Positions 52,322 to 62,108 of a stretch of 64,000 nucleotides of DNA are shown here, piece by piece; position 1 is the first letter of the stretch, and each line of letters opens with the position of its first letter. The DNA comes from Erythrobacter sp. (GTDB lineage Bacteria > Pseudomonadota > Alphaproteobacteria > Sphingomonadales > Sphingomonadaceae). Both the position numbers and the translations under genes were made by a program. The notes beneath the pieces are model-generated. The model saw only the letters and a program-made list of their open reading frames with translations, was not told the origin of the DNA and ran no database searches. Location of the stretch: positions 186,001-250,000 of the forward strand of contig JAACTC010000005.1 of NCBI GenBank assembly GCA_009993635.1. The letters run 5' to 3'.

Positions 52322-53599
52322 TCATGAAGCGGTCCGGTTATCTCCTTCATTCGGGCGGTCCTGGCCGGATTGCGATGCATCCCCGGTGGCGGTCGCAAGC
52401 GGCGATACGGGAGAGACTTCGCCCGTGCCATCGCGCGGCAACCGGACGATCACGGTGGTGCCTTCGCCAAGTTCGCTTTCGATATCCAGCCTGCCGTGAT
52501 GGCGTTCGACGATGTGCTTCACGATCGCCAGGCCGAGGCCCGTTCCGCCCGACATACGGCTGCGACCCGGATCGGTGCGATAGAATCGGCGGGTGAGGTG
52601 AGGCAAGTGCTCGGGCGCGATTCCTTCGCCCTGATCCTTCACCACCACCTTCGCCTCGCCCATTGCCGTTTCGCTCAGCTCGACATGCACGGGCGTACCC
52701 GGTCTGCCGTATTTCAGTGCATTGTCGACAAGGTTGCGGACCAGCTGTTCGAGCTGCTGCGAGTCGCCCCGAACCGTGAATTCGCCATTGTGAGTGACGT
52801 GGACACGGTCCGCACGATCCGGCCCGGCCCCTTCGCGCGCGGACCGTTCGACCAGTTCGTTCAGCGGTATCGCGGTCTCCGGGCGGTCGTGCTTTTCCGC
52901 CTCGACGCGCGACAGCGACATGAGATCGCTGACCAGATTCTGCAGCCGCCGCGCCTCGCGCTGGATGGTGTCGAGGAACTTGCGCGCCGTCTTCTCGTCG
53001 ATATCCGCAGGATGCTCGCTCAGCGTCTCGGCATAGCCGATGATCGACGCCAGCGGGGTGCGAAGCTCATGGCTGGCGTTGGCCACGAAATCGGTATGCG
53101 CGCGGCTGACATCGGATTCGGCGGTCTTGGAAATCAGCTCGATGACGGACGTCTTCCTGTCGAGCGCATAGCGGATGACGCGCCAGACATCGCGGCGGCG
53201 GACCAGGCCGGTAACGATGGCCTCGCCATTTCCCTCGCGGTTCATCATCGCGACCGCATTGGGCTGGCGGATCGCCACGCGGACATCCTGCCCGACGACA
53301 TGTTCGCCCAGCAGATTGCGGGCGGAGGCATTGGCCATCACCACCCGGGTGCGATCCACCAGCAAGAGCGGCGATTGCGCGTTTTCAATCATCCCGGTCA
53401 GATTCTGGCGGGACATCGCGTCCTCGTCCAACTCTGCCTCCACCACCCGGTCGGCGGGCTGGCTGATCCACAGCGTGAGGCACCAGACCAGCCAGATCGC
53501 CAGCGCGTAAGGCAGCGCAAAACCTGCAAACATCAGAAGAAATGCGCTGGACGTGGCGATGATCAGGCCAGGCCAGGGCAAGGCGCGCGGCGTTTCCAT
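52322..53599 (-). CDS. phoR: PhoR, phosphate regulon sensor histidine kinase
   Basis: 425 residues. Two N-terminal helices (about 12-48), a PAS-like domain (about 70-150), a HisKA domain with NASHELRTPLASIIGYAETL (His177) and an ATPase with NLVDNALKYG, DQGEGIAPEH and GGTGLGLAIVKHI. It phosphorylates PhoB when phosphate is low. ATG 53599 starts with METPRALPW; the 66 codons upstream run into a repeat and the tRNA side and are not supported. Confidence 0.93.
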   Translation of the reverse strand: METPRALPWPGLIIATSSAFLLMFAGFALPYALAIWLVWCLTLWISQPADRVVEAELDEDAMSRQNLTGMIENAQSPLLLVDRTRVVMANASARNLLGEHVVGQDVRVAIRQPNAVAMMNREGNGEAIVTGLVRRRDVWRVIRYALDRKTSVIELISKTAESDVSRAHTDFVANASHELRTPLASIIGYAETLSEHPADIDEKTARKFLDTIQREARRLQNLVSDLMSLSRVEAEKHDRPETAIPLNELVERSAREGAGPDRADRVHVTHNGEFTVRGDSQQLEQLVRNLVDNALKYGRPGTPVHVELSETAMGEAKVVVKDQGEGIAPEHLPHLTRRFYRTDPGRSRMSGGTGLGLAIVKHIVERHHGRLDIESELGEGTTVIVRLPRDGTGEVSPVSPLATATGDASQSGQDRPNEGDNRTAS

Positions 53600-53723
53600 G
53601 GCTGGGGGCCTAGGGGGATTCGCGCCCGTATGCCAGAGCACTGCACCAGCCCGCGGCGCTGGAGGATGACTTATCCCGAAGAGAAGCCCGCAAACTTCAC
53701 TGCCTGTGCGCCAGCAGACGGGA

Positions 53724-53744
53724 CCTCCCCTGTGCAGGGGGAGG
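53724..53744. repeat. short CCTCCCC/GGGGAGG hairpin repeat
   Basis: CCTCCCC-TGTGCA-GGGG(G)AGG lies between phoR and tRNA-Glu. On the minus strand it follows tRNA-Glu and could end its transcript. The arms resemble those of the 9919-10046 element. The rest of the 200-nt gap has nothing I can support. Confidence 0.5.
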
Positions 53745-53802
53745 GGGAGGATGCGGGAAATGGGGAGGGCGATCGACTGGCATTGCCTGCCTGTCATCCG
53801 GA

Positions 53803-53877
53803 TGGTGACCCCTACGGGAATCGAACCCGTGTTTCAGCCGTGAAAGGGCCGCGTCCTAACCGCTAGACGAAGGGGCC
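53803..53877 (-). tRNA. tRNA-Glu (TTC)
   Basis: 75 nt including an encoded CCA. Acceptor GGCCCCT/AGGGGTC, anticodon stem CGGCC/GGCTG around loop CTTTCAC with TTC, and a GTTCGATTC T arm. Stands alone. Confidence 0.96.
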
Positions 53878-53984
53878 ACATCCGGAACAGCTTCTGGCGG
53901 GTCGGCAAAAAGGCCGTTAGCGCCGAAGCGAGCCGCGCACTTAGGGAGGTGCGGAGAATCGGTCAAGCCCACAATCGTTCGAAA

Positions 53985-55772
53985 TTACGGTTCGACGAGT
54001 GCAGCGTCCTCCAGATGCAGTTCCGCGCGCGGCATATTGGCCCACGTATCCACCTTGGCGCGGCCCGCCAGCCACAGGCGCGTGCCAGGGTGTAGCGCCA
54101 GCATAGCCTGGCCCCAGTCGGTATCCGCCACCCGGAACGCGATCGCCTTTATCGAGCCGCCATCGCGCGATCCCGCCACCAGCCGCACATGATCGGTGCC
54201 CACCCGGTCTACCTTCACCAGATGGACCGGCCCGATCGCGATGCGTGGACCGGGCCAGCCCATTCCATAGGGCCCGCCGCGTTCCAGCGTCTCGATCAGA
54301 TCGACGGTGAGCCCGCGCGGCCCCAGCGACAGGTCGAAACCGAGCGATGCCTCTGCACTTGCCGCCGCAACCTGCTTTTCAAGCCGCGATTCGAGCCAGT
54401 CGGCGAAGGCTTCCAGCTTGTCGACGTGCACGGTCAGCCCGGCGGCCATTGCGTGGCCGCCTCCAGCCTTCAGCAGCCCTTCTTCGCACGCGGCCATGAT
54501 CGCCGCGCCCAGATCGACGCCTGGGATCGACCGCCCTGAACCCTTGCCGATACCGGTCTTGCCATCGCGCGCGATCACCAGCGAAGGCTTGCCGGTCTTT
54601 TCCTTGATCCGCCCGGCGACGATCCCGATCACGCCGGGGTGCCAGCCTTCGCCGTGCACTATCCGCACCGCGCGGTTGCCTTGCCCGGCCAGCTGGGCCT
54701 CGCCTGCCTCCTGGACCTCCGCCTCGATCGCGCGGCGTTCCTCGTTCAATTGCGATAGCTGCGCGGCGATCTTCGCGGCCTCTTCGGCATCCTCGGTGGT
54801 CAGCAACCGGACGCCCAAAGTCGATTCGCCCACCCGGCCGCCAGCGTTGATTCGCGGACCCAGCGCGAACCCGAGATCGGAGGCGATGGGCGCGCGCGAC
54901 AGCCTGCTGGCGTCGATCAGCGCGCTCATCCCGGTATTGGCGCGCTTGGCCATGACTTTCAGGCCCTGCGCCACGAAGGCGCGGTTCAGCCCATGCAGCG
55001 AGGCGACATCGGCGACCGTGCCCAAGGCCACCAGATCGAGCAGGCCGCGCAAATCGGGCTCGGTCCGGTCCTTGAAATAGCCGCCTTCGCGCAGTTTTCG
55101 CACCAGTGCGATGGCGACCAGAAAGGCGACGCCGACCGCGGCGAGATGGCCGTGCGCTGCGGCGTCGTCTGCCTCGTCCAGCCGGTTGGGATTGACCAGA
55201 GCGACCGCCGCCGGCCGGTCCGGCGAGCACTTGTGATGATCGATCACGATCACGTCGACCCCGGCATCGCGCGCTGCGGAGAGGGCTTCGTGCGCCATCG
55301 CGCCGCAATCAACCGTCACGACGAGGCTGGAGCCTTCCTCGCCCAGTTTGACCAGCGCCTCCCCACTGGGGCCGTACCCTTCCAGCAGGCGGTCGGGAAT
55401 GTAATATCCCGCCTCGTGCCCCAGCATGCCGAACAGACGGATCAGCAGCGCGGCAGAGGTGGCTCCATCGACGTCGTAGTCGCCGTAGATCGTCACCCGT
55501 TCACGCGTCAGGATCGCTTGCGCCATCCGCTCCGCCGCGACTTCCATATCCTGAAAGATGGCCGGATCGGGCAGGAAAGCGGAAAGCTTTGGGTCGCGCT
55601 GGCGGGGCAGGTCGTCCCGCGTCACTCCGCGCGCGAGCAGCAATTGGGTGAGGATGTCGTCTTCCAGCCCCGATGCGCCGTCATAATGGTTGCGGCCGCC
55701 GCGCCAGCGCCAGCTTCGCCCGCCGAGCGAACGCTCCACGCCGCATACATGAGTAGTCGCAAGGGTTGCCAT
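53985..55772 (-). CDS. recJ: RecJ, single-stranded-DNA-specific exonuclease
   Basis: 595 residues. A 5'-3' exonuclease in recombination and repair. DHH motifs are IYGDYDVDGATSA (near residue 95), VTVDCGAMAHE, and IVIDHHKC; DHHA1 has GGGHAMAAG. An OB-fold closes the protein (VRLVAGSRDGG, and LWLAGRAKVDTW). Full length for alphaproteobacteria. ATG 55772 gives the usual start. Divergent from the flavodoxin-like gene. Confidence 0.95.
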   Translation of the reverse strand: MATLATTHVCGVERSLGGRSWRWRGGRNHYDGASGLEDDILTQLLLARGVTRDDLPRQRDPKLSAFLPDPAIFQDMEVAAERMAQAILTRERVTIYGDYDVDGATSAALLIRLFGMLGHEAGYYIPDRLLEGYGPSGEALVKLGEEGSSLVVTVDCGAMAHEALSAARDAGVDVIVIDHHKCSPDRPAAVALVNPNRLDEADDAAAHGHLAAVGVAFLVAIALVRKLREGGYFKDRTEPDLRGLLDLVALGTVADVASLHGLNRAFVAQGLKVMAKRANTGMSALIDASRLSRAPIASDLGFALGPRINAGGRVGESTLGVRLLTTEDAEEAAKIAAQLSQLNEERRAIEAEVQEAGEAQLAGQGNRAVRIVHGEGWHPGVIGIVAGRIKEKTGKPSLVIARDGKTGIGKGSGRSIPGVDLGAAIMAACEEGLLKAGGGHAMAAGLTVHVDKLEAFADWLESRLEKQVAAASAEASLGFDLSLGPRGLTVDLIETLERGGPYGMGWPGPRIAIGPVHLVKVDRVGTDHVRLVAGSRDGGSIKAIAFRVADTDWGQAMLALHPGTRLWLAGRAKVDTWANMPRAELHLEDAALVEP

Positions 55773-55852
55773 CGCCTCAGTCTAGCGCGCATCGACACCA
55801 GAACAAAGCGCGCACCGGTTGACTTTCGACAGCGGCATCGGAGGGTGCGGGA

Positions 55853-56338
55853 ATGGATGCACGCACTCTGTTGATCGCATGGCACAGCCGCACCGGGGGT
55901 AGCGAGGCAATGGCGCACGCAGCCGCAAGGGGTGCCGGGGATTCGGCACGATTGCTGCCGGCGTCAAAGGTGCAGCCGCAGGATATTCTGGACGCAGGGG
56001 GATACCTGTTCGTCTGCCCCGAAAACCTCGCCACGATGAGCGGGCAGATGAAGGAAATGTTCGACCGCTGCTATTACCCCGTACTCGGCAAGATCGAGGG
56101 CCGCGCCTTTGCTACCATCATCGCGGCCGGATCCGACGGCGAAGGGGCGCAGGCCCAGATCAATCGCATTGCGCAGGGCTGGCGGCTCAAACGTGTGGCC
56201 GAACCGATGATCGTCTGCTTCGATGCGCAAACGCCGGAAGACATTCTCGCCGCGAAAACCGTGCCCGAGGCGCGACTGGAAGAATGTGTCGCCCTGGGCG
56301 AAGCTTTGGCCGAAGGCCTCGCCATGGGGGTGTTCTGA
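55853..56338 (+). CDS. flavodoxin/NAD(P)H-dependent oxidoreductase-like protein
   Basis: 161 residues with a flavodoxin-like fold. The FMN phosphate loop is WHSRTGGSEAMA (about residues 10-21), and AGGYLFVCPENLATMSGQMKEMFDRCYYP is the isoalloxazine side. It probably binds FMN and reduces a small molecule; the partner is unknown. The gene starts 80 nt from recJ, on the other strand. Confidence 0.85.
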   Translation: MDARTLLIAWHSRTGGSEAMAHAAARGAGDSARLLPASKVQPQDILDAGGYLFVCPENLATMSGQMKEMFDRCYYPVLGKIEGRAFATIIAAGSDGEGAQAQINRIAQGWRLKRVAEPMIVCFDAQTPEDILAAKTVPEARLEECVALGEALAEGLAMGVF

Positions 56339-56463
56339 GCATTCTGGGCGCGCGATTCAACGTCATGCAATTCGGGCACGGCGCACCCATCTGCTCTCGA
56401 CGCACCGGCCTGCTTTGCGCAATGCAGATCGGGGCTATGGAGTCGCGGGAAGGGTAGGCAGGA

Positions 56464-57240
56464 ATGGTCGATGGCGTGGGTTTGCCTGTTGCCGAAACGG
56501 TCGGCGATGACTTGCTGCTGCTGTTCGCGAGCAACACTCGCCCGACGGCCCGCCAGCTGCGTGATTCCTGCGAGCATAGCGGGCTGGCCGATCTCGCCGG
56601 GCCGGATCTGGTCGAGCATGAAACCGCGGTCGACATTGCCCCGCCAACCGGCATCTCGCTGTTGAGCAGCGGCCTGATGTTCGATGTGGTCGGGCTGGCC
56701 CCCGGTCCGGCAGCGCCAATTCCGGAGATGGGCGAGGCGCCGGAGATGCGCGGTGCGATCCTCCCGTCGCGGACGGACGCGATATCGCTAAGGCTTGGCC
56801 CGCATATTGCTGCAGGCAAACGCAACCTTGCGATCCTGCGCGAATGGTTCGCGCTGGCGCAGAAGATAGGCGACACTTTCGGCGCGATCGGATTGTGCTG
56901 GGTGCCCGGCCTGGTTTCCCTGGAGCCGGACGATCTGGCCCGCCAGCTTTCCGCGTGGGATTTACGCGGCGAAGTGCCGGTGAGCCTGCTCGCCAGTTTT
57001 CGCCGCACGCTCGACGGGGCGCTGCAGAGCCACGGCCTCAGCTACCTGACCGGGCAGGAATTGCGGATCGAGCCGCAATTGATGCGGGGCGGGGAAGATG
57101 CGCTTTCGCGGCTGCTCTTCACCCACCTGTTCTACGCCGGGCCGCTGGATCAGACTGCGCAGCTGGCGGCGCCGGACGGCCATACCCTGCGGCTCGAACC
57201 GTCGGCCAATGGCCGTTATGTTCGGGTATGGCCGGGCTAG
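56464..57240 (+). CDS. hypothetical cytosolic protein
   Basis: 258 residues, acidic, no signal peptide or membrane helix. N-terminal LLLLFASNTRPTARQLRDSCE, a middle KRNLAILREWFALAQKIGD and a C-terminal HTLRLEPSANGRYVRVW segment are the most ordered looking. I do not recognise a family. The ATG follows GGGTAGGCAGGA. It is convergent with the nitronate monooxygenase gene. Confidence 0.65.
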   Translation: MVDGVGLPVAETVGDDLLLLFASNTRPTARQLRDSCEHSGLADLAGPDLVEHETAVDIAPPTGISLLSSGLMFDVVGLAPGPAAPIPEMGEAPEMRGAILPSRTDAISLRLGPHIAAGKRNLAILREWFALAQKIGDTFGAIGLCWVPGLVSLEPDDLARQLSAWDLRGEVPVSLLASFRRTLDGALQSHGLSYLTGQELRIEPQLMRGGEDALSRLLFTHLFYAGPLDQTAQLAAPDGHTLRLEPSANGRYVRVWPG

Positions 57241-57246
57241 AAACTG

Positions 57247-58221
57247 CTAATAGGGCGCCGATGCTTCGTCGAGCGCGGCCTTGGCGTCTTTGTATTCACG
57301 CTCCAGCCGGTCGACCATTTCGGCCACGGTCGCAACGTTCTTGACCGCGCCGACACCCTGGCCGGAGCCCCAGATATCTTTCCACGCCTTGGCCTTGGAG
57401 TTGCCGCCGCTACCGAAATTCATCTTCGACGGATCGCTTTCGGGCAGGTTATCGGGGTCCAGCCCCGCCGCCTCGATCGAGCTGCGCAGGTAATTGCCGT
57501 GCACCCCGGTGAACAGGTTGGTGTAGACAATGCCTTCGGCGCTGCCGTCCACGATGCCCTGCTTGTAACCCTGTTCGGCGTTCGCTTCCTCGGTTGCGAT
57601 GAAGGCGCTGCCGATATAGCCGAAATCGGCGCCCATCGCCTGCGCGGCGAGGACCGAGCGACCGCTGGCGATCGAGCCCGAAAGCGCGATCAGCCCGTCG
57701 AACCACTCGCGGATTTCCTGCATCAGGGCGAAGGGCGACAGCGTGCCCGCATGGCCCCCTGCGCCAGCTGCCACCGGGATCAGGCCGGTCGCGCCTTTTT
57801 CGATCGCCTTGTGGGCAAATCGGTTGTTGATGACGTCGTGCAGCGTGATGCCGCCCCAGTTATCGACGGCCTGAAACACTTCTTCGCGCGCGCCGAGCGA
57901 GGTTATGACCAGCGGCACCTGCCACTTCTCGCACACCTGCATGTCTTCCTCGAGCCGGGCGTTGGAGCGGTGGACGATCTGGTTGACCGCGAAGGGCGCG
58001 GCGGGTCGATCCGGGTTGTCACGATTATGCGCCGCCAGTTCCTCGGTAATCCGGTGCAACCACTCGTCGAGCACGCCCGAGGGCCGCGCGTTGAGCGCCG
58101 GGAAGCTGCCGACGATGCCCGCCTTGCACTGCGCGATGACCAGTTCGGGGCCGGACACGATGAACATCGGCGAACCGATGATGGGCAGGCGCAGGCGATC
58201 GAACGGGGCGGGAAGGGGCAT
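57247..58221 (-). CDS. nitronate monooxygenase (2-nitropropane dioxygenase) family protein
   Basis: 324 residues, FMN-dependent TIM barrel. Motifs are LPIIGSPMFIVSGPELVIAQ near the start, FAVNQIVHRSN, AGAGGHAGTLSPFALMQE near residue 170, SGSIASGRSVLAAQAMGADFGYIGSAF with the phosphate loop, and the late GSGQGVGAVKNV. It may detoxify nitronates such as propionate-3-nitronate, but many members have unknown substrates. Confidence 0.9.
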   Translation of the reverse strand: MPLPAPFDRLRLPIIGSPMFIVSGPELVIAQCKAGIVGSFPALNARPSGVLDEWLHRITEELAAHNRDNPDRPAAPFAVNQIVHRSNARLEEDMQVCEKWQVPLVITSLGAREEVFQAVDNWGGITLHDVINNRFAHKAIEKGATGLIPVAAGAGGHAGTLSPFALMQEIREWFDGLIALSGSIASGRSVLAAQAMGADFGYIGSAFIATEEANAEQGYKQGIVDGSAEGIVYTNLFTGVHGNYLRSSIEAAGLDPDNLPESDPSKMNFGSGGNSKAKAWKDIWGSGQGVGAVKNVATVAEMVDRLEREYKDAKAALDEASAPY

Positions 58222-58290
58222 TGCTGGTCTCTCCGGAAATGATCTTTGCGAGGGGTCTATGCGCCGCTTCGGGCGGTGTCGAGACTGCCG

Positions 58291-59340
58291 TTACGTCAAC
58301 TCCAGCAGGTGCTCTATATCGTAAACCCGCGCGGCGGTGCCCGCGAACAGCGCGCGCTTTTCGTCGTCCGAGGCCCCTGAAGCGAGCCGTTTCAATGCGT
58401 TCCATAGCGTGGCGTAGCTGCCCGCCCATTTATCGACCGGGTAATTGCTTTCGAACATGGCGTGATTCGGGCCGAAGGCTTCGATGCAGGTTTCCATATA
58501 GGGCCGCCACATCCCGGCCAGATTTTCGGACGGGACGACCTCGGTCGGGCCTTCGGGCGGCATGCCGCAGAAGGACATGGCCAGCCCGCCGAGCTTCACC
58601 ACCACGTTCTCGCAAGCAGCCAGCTCCTCGATCGCTGCGCGCCAGCGGCCGAAATGCTCGTCCAGCTTGCCCGCGTAGCAGGCACTGCCCAGCGGCGTGC
58701 CGCAATGGTCGAGCACGATGGGCTGATCCGGGAAGGCGCGTGCAAGATCGATCACATCGCCCAGCTGCGGTTCGAGGACCCAGGCATCGAAGGTCAGCCC
58801 GCGCTTGCCCAGCTGCGCGAAGCCTTCGCGGAACGTCGTGTCGCGATAAAGCCCTTCGGGATGATGGAATGCGGGGCCAAGCACACCGGGGTCGGCATCC
58901 CACGCGCCTGCATGGCGGATGCCCTTGAAGCGCACGCCGCCAGCCTCGGCCAGCGCATCGAGCACGGCGCCTGCCTTTGCGCCCAGCCGGAGGTCGGCAT
59001 GGCCTACGATCCCTGCGCAAGGGCGATATGCGCCGTAAAGCCCGCTCGCGCCCTGCGCCGCGACGCCGCGCACGAACTCGACCTCGCCCACCACCTTCAG
59101 CGCCTCGCCGCGCGATGCATCGTAGAACGCGCCGCATTCCATGAAGACCGTGCCGATGATCCTGTGGCCGCTGGTCGTATCGGCGTGCAGCTGGTCGAAC
59201 GTGTAGTAGGCTGAGCGGGTGACCGTTTCGATGAAGGGATGACGCGGCTCGGGAAATGCCCCGGCAAGCGGGCGCAGATCCCACAGATGGTGGTGCGGAT
59301 CGATGATCGGCAGGTCGGGTTCGAGTATCTCTTCGCTCAT
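58291..59340 (-). CDS. amidohydrolase family protein (amidohydro-rel type)
   Basis: 349 residues, TIM-barrel metal hydrolase. The first motif [12 protein letters not shown] (His-x-His), DHCGTPLGS (later His) and the barrel Asp in [11 protein letters not shown] place it near 2-pyrone-4,6-dicarboxylate and lactone hydrolases. The exact substrate is unknown. The ATG overlaps the miaA stop (ATGA), so the two are coupled. Confidence 0.85.
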   Translation of the reverse strand: MSEEILEPDLPIIDPHHHLWDLRPLAGAFPEPRHPFIETVTRSAYYTFDQLHADTTSGHRIIGTVFMECGAFYDASRGEALKVVGEVEFVRGVAAQGASGLYGAYRPCAGIVGHADLRLGAKAGAVLDALAEAGGVRFKGIRHAGAWDADPGVLGPAFHHPEGLYRDTTFREGFAQLGKRGLTFDAWVLEPQLGDVIDLARAFPDQPIVLDHCGTPLGSACYAGKLDEHFGRWRAAIEELAACENVVVKLGGLAMSFCGMPPEGPTEVVPSENLAGMWRPYMETCIEAFGPNHAMFESNYPVDKWAGSYATLWNALKRLASGASDDEKRALFAGTAARVYDIEHLLELT

Positions 59341-60308
59341 GTCCGGTTTTCTCTCCCCATCGCACGGGCCTCAGCCGACAACCGGGTTAGCGCCTGCTGC
59401 GCATCCGTAAACCTCGGCCAGCTCTCCGGCGGCTGGCGACGGAACCAGGTATACTGCCGCTTGGCATAGTTGCGGGTTGCCTGCTGGCCTTTCGCGATGG
59501 CCTCTTCCCGGCTCCATTCGCCGCGCAGCCAACCCGCGATTTCGCGGACCCCGATGGCTCGCATCACGGGCAGGTCCGGGTCCAGGTTGCGCGCGAGCAG
59601 GGCCTCGACCTCCGTCACCGCGCCTTCGTCCAGCATTGCTTCGAACCGGGTGTCGCATCGCGTGTAGAGCCAATCGCGCTCGGGTAGCAGGATCGCCGGG
59701 TTCAGCTCAATCGTTCCGCCGATCCCGCCTTCGCGATATTGCTGCCATTCGCCCAGTGTCCGCCCGGTCGCGCGCACCACCTCCAGCGCGCGGGTGATCC
59801 GCTGCGAATCGGCTGCGTCCAGCCTCTCATGGCTAGCCCGGTCTTCCTTGGCGAGGGCCGCATAGGCATCCGCAGTGGGCAGGGCGCGCACCGCTTCGCG
59901 CACTTCGCCGGGGATCGGCGGGATGGGGGCGATCCCGTCCAGCAAGGTGCGAATATACAGCCCCGTCCCACCGACCAGGATCGGCACCGCACCCTGCGCA
60001 TGGATATCGGCGATCTCGCGCTTGGCGGCTTGCGCCCAATCCGCGGCAGAACAGGCCTGCGCACCGTCCCCGCACCCGAACAGGCGATGTTCGTGTCGCC
60101 GCGTTTCATTGGGCGAAGGACGGGCACTGAGCACTGACAGATCGCGATAGACCTGCGCACTGTCGGCATTGACGATCACCGAATCGGTGCCGCGCTCAGC
60201 CAGAGCATCGGCAAGCGCGAGGGCCAGCGCGCTCTTGCCGCTCGCCGTCGGCCCTGCGATGAGCGAAAGCGGCTGCCGCTTCTGTCTGGAGAATTCGTTC
60301 GTGCTCAT
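59337..60308 (-). CDS. miaA: tRNA dimethylallyltransferase
   Basis: 323 residues. Adds the dimethylallyl group to A37 of tRNAs that read UNN codons. Walker-like [15 protein letters not shown] near residues 18-32, [36 protein letters not shown] and the catalytic Asp loop are present. Its ATG at 60308 lies inside the first codons of serB on the other strand. AGGA is placed 8 nt before it. Confidence 0.95.
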   Translation of the reverse strand: MSTNEFSRQKRQPLSLIAGPTASGKSALALALADALAERGTDSVIVNADSAQVYRDLSVLSARPSPNETRRHEHRLFGCGDGAQACSAADWAQAAKREIADIHAQGAVPILVGGTGLYIRTLLDGIAPIPPIPGEVREAVRALPTADAYAALAKEDRASHERLDAADSQRITRALEVVRATGRTLGEWQQYREGGIGGTIELNPAILLPERDWLYTRCDTRFEAMLDEGAVTEVEALLARNLDPDLPVMRAIGVREIAGWLRGEWSREEAIAKGQQATRNYAKRQYTWFRRQPPESWPRFTDAQQALTRLSAEARAMGRENRT

Positions 60309-61185
60309 CGCCCGCGTCCTAGCAGAGCCTGTGCCCGATCGGGCAAGCCTGCAAGCATTGTCGGAAGAACTGACCGCCGCAAGGCAGCCCTTTGCCAGCG
60401 CCGTGATGCTGGAATTCTGCGGCGAAGTGCTCGAAATTGCCATCCCGGACGGGACGGTCGATGTCGTCGCGCCGCTGGTCGAGCAGCACCTTGCCCCGCA
60501 GGCGGCGCTGTTCGCGGACGATTTCATCGAGATTCCGCGCCTCATCGTCAGCGATATGGATTCGACCATGATCGGGCAGGAATGCCTGGACGAACTGGCC
60601 GACTATGCCGGGGTCAAGCCGCAGGTGGCTCAGATCACCGAACGCGCGATGCGCGGCGAGCTGGATTTCGCCGGTGCCTTGAAGGAGCGGGTCGGCTTGC
60701 TCGAGGGGCTGGAGGAAAGCGCAATCGAACGCTGCCTGGAAAACCGCATTGCGCCCAGCAAGGGTGCCGCGACACTGATCGCGACGCTGCGTGCGCATGG
60801 TGCGCGCTGCATCCTCGTCACGGGCGGGTTCCATCGTTTCGCCGACCCGATAGCGGAGCGGCTCGGCTTCGATCGGGTGGTAGGCAACCGCCTGCTGGTC
60901 GCGGACGGCAAGCTGACGGGCAAGGTACAGGAACCCATCTGCGATAGTGCGACCAAAGAGGCGACCTTGCGCGAAGAGGCCGCAGAGTTGGGAAAACGTG
61001 CGCGCACCATGGCACTGGGCGACGGCGCCAATGATACGCCGATGCTGATCGCCGCAGACTACGGCATTGCCTATCTTGCCAAGCCGAAGACCCGCGCTGC
61101 CGCCAATGGCTGGATCGACTGCGAGGATCTGACGGTCCTGCTGCTGCTGCTGGGTATCGACCGCGAAAAATGGGTCATGCGCTAG
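60301..61185 (+). CDS. serB: phosphoserine phosphatase
   Basis: 294 residues, HAD family. Last step of serine synthesis. Motif I is [18 protein letters not shown], then [16 protein letters not shown], motif [15 protein letters not shown] and motif [13 protein letters not shown]. The start is a GTG at 60301 ([10 protein letters not shown]), with GGAG 5 nt before it. The frame is open upstream only because it crosses miaA. The first 8 nt overlap the miaA start on the other strand. Confidence 0.93.
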   Translation: MLIARVLAEPVPDRASLQALSEELTAARQPFASAVMLEFCGEVLEIAIPDGTVDVVAPLVEQHLAPQAALFADDFIEIPRLIVSDMDSTMIGQECLDELADYAGVKPQVAQITERAMRGELDFAGALKERVGLLEGLEESAIERCLENRIAPSKGAATLIATLRAHGARCILVTGGFHRFADPIAERLGFDRVVGNRLLVADGKLTGKVQEPICDSATKEATLREEAAELGKRARTMALGDGANDTPMLIAADYGIAYLAKPKTRAAANGWIDCEDLTVLLLLLGIDREKWVMR

Positions 61186-61221
61186 GGTGCGAATGGGTCT
61201 TGAAAAACCCTCGTTCAGACT

Positions 61222-61243
61222 TTATTGACATTGTTGTCAGTAA
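61222..61243. promoter_or_regulatory. 22-bp palindromic operator before the Coq4-family gene
   Basis: TTATTGACA-TTGT-TGTCAGTAA; arms match 8 of 9. It lies 10 nt before the ATG, over the ribosome-site and promoter area. Looks like a TetR-type operator of the TTGACAN4TGTCAA kind. No regulator gene lies next to it in the window. Confidence 0.55.
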
Positions 61244-61253
61244 GGAAAGCCGC

Positions 61254-62105
61254 ATGACCGAAGCAAGCCCTCTGAACAGCAAAGCAGGCACGGTGGAAGC
61301 CGCGCCCGACGGAACGCCTTTGCGCCATCCCGATCGGGTGGTGCCGAAATACCGTCCGCTGGTTGCCTACCACCATTTCCGCGAGCTGCTGAAGGACAAG
61401 GAGGATACCTCCCATGTCTTCCGCATATTCGAGGCGCTCCCGCACAAGAGCTTCCTGCCCCGCGTGCGGAATCTGGTGCTGAGCGAAAGGGGCGAGCGTC
61501 TGCGCGCGGAAGAGCCTTATCTGCCGCCGATCCTCGACGATCACGAAACCTTGCGCAAGCTCCCCCAGGGAACCGTGGCGCATGCCTATTGCGACTTCAT
61601 GGAGCGCGAAGGCCTCTCCGCCGCCGGGCTCGTGGCAGAGGCGGACAAGCTGGGCCGTCGCAGATATGGCGACCTGATCGAATGGTTTGGCTTTCGAAAT
61701 CGCGACACGCACGATCTGATGCACGTGCTGACCGGCTATGGCCGCGATGCACTGGGCGAACAATGCGTGCTGCTGTTTACCCACGGCCAGCAACCAAGCC
61801 ACGGCCACCTGCTGATCGGCTATGCAGGCGCGCTCAATATCAAGCGTAACGTGAAAGGCAGCAAGGCCCCCGTGTTCAAGGCCGTGCGGCAGGCGCAGAA
61901 GACCGGCACAGCGTGCCCGCCACTGGTCGAGATGTCGATTCGCGAACTGCTCGCAACCGACCTCGAGGAAGCGCGTGCGAAGCTGAACATTCCCGAACCG
62001 CATTGGTACCGCGAATGCCATCGCATCTGGCGCGAAGAAGGGATCGATCCCTACGATCTGCTCGGCAACACGCCCGGCGATACCGGCACGCCTGCGGCGG
62101 CCTGA
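61254..62105 (+). CDS. Coq4 family protein
   Basis: 283 residues. HDLMHVLTGYGRDALGE carries the HDxxH-x11-E metal motif of Coq4 (about residues 145-165), with PYLPPILDDHETLRKLPQGTVAHAY before it. Coq4 serves ubiquinone biosynthesis in mitochondria; bacterial members in this class are often next to transcription regulators and may act on other quinones or lipids. ATG 61254 was chosen; the 28 codons upstream cover the palindromic operator. The gene follows serB after 68 nt. Confidence 0.85.
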   Translation: MTEASPLNSKAGTVEAAPDGTPLRHPDRVVPKYRPLVAYHHFRELLKDKEDTSHVFRIFEALPHKSFLPRVRNLVLSERGERLRAEEPYLPPILDDHETLRKLPQGTVAHAYCDFMEREGLSAAGLVAEADKLGRRRYGDLIEWFGFRNRDTHDLMHVLTGYGRDALGEQCVLLFTHGQQPSHGHLLIGYAGALNIKRNVKGSKAPVFKAVRQAQKTGTACPPLVEMSIRELLATDLEEARAKLNIPEPHWYRECHRIWREEGIDPYDLLGNTPGDTGTPAAA

Positions 62106-62108
62106 CCG

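Noticed and set aside
53600..53797. Longer PhoR with 66 more residues
   Set aside because: The upstream codons are Pro/Arg-rich, cover a hairpin repeat and have no ribosome site; two-helix PhoR starts fit 53599.
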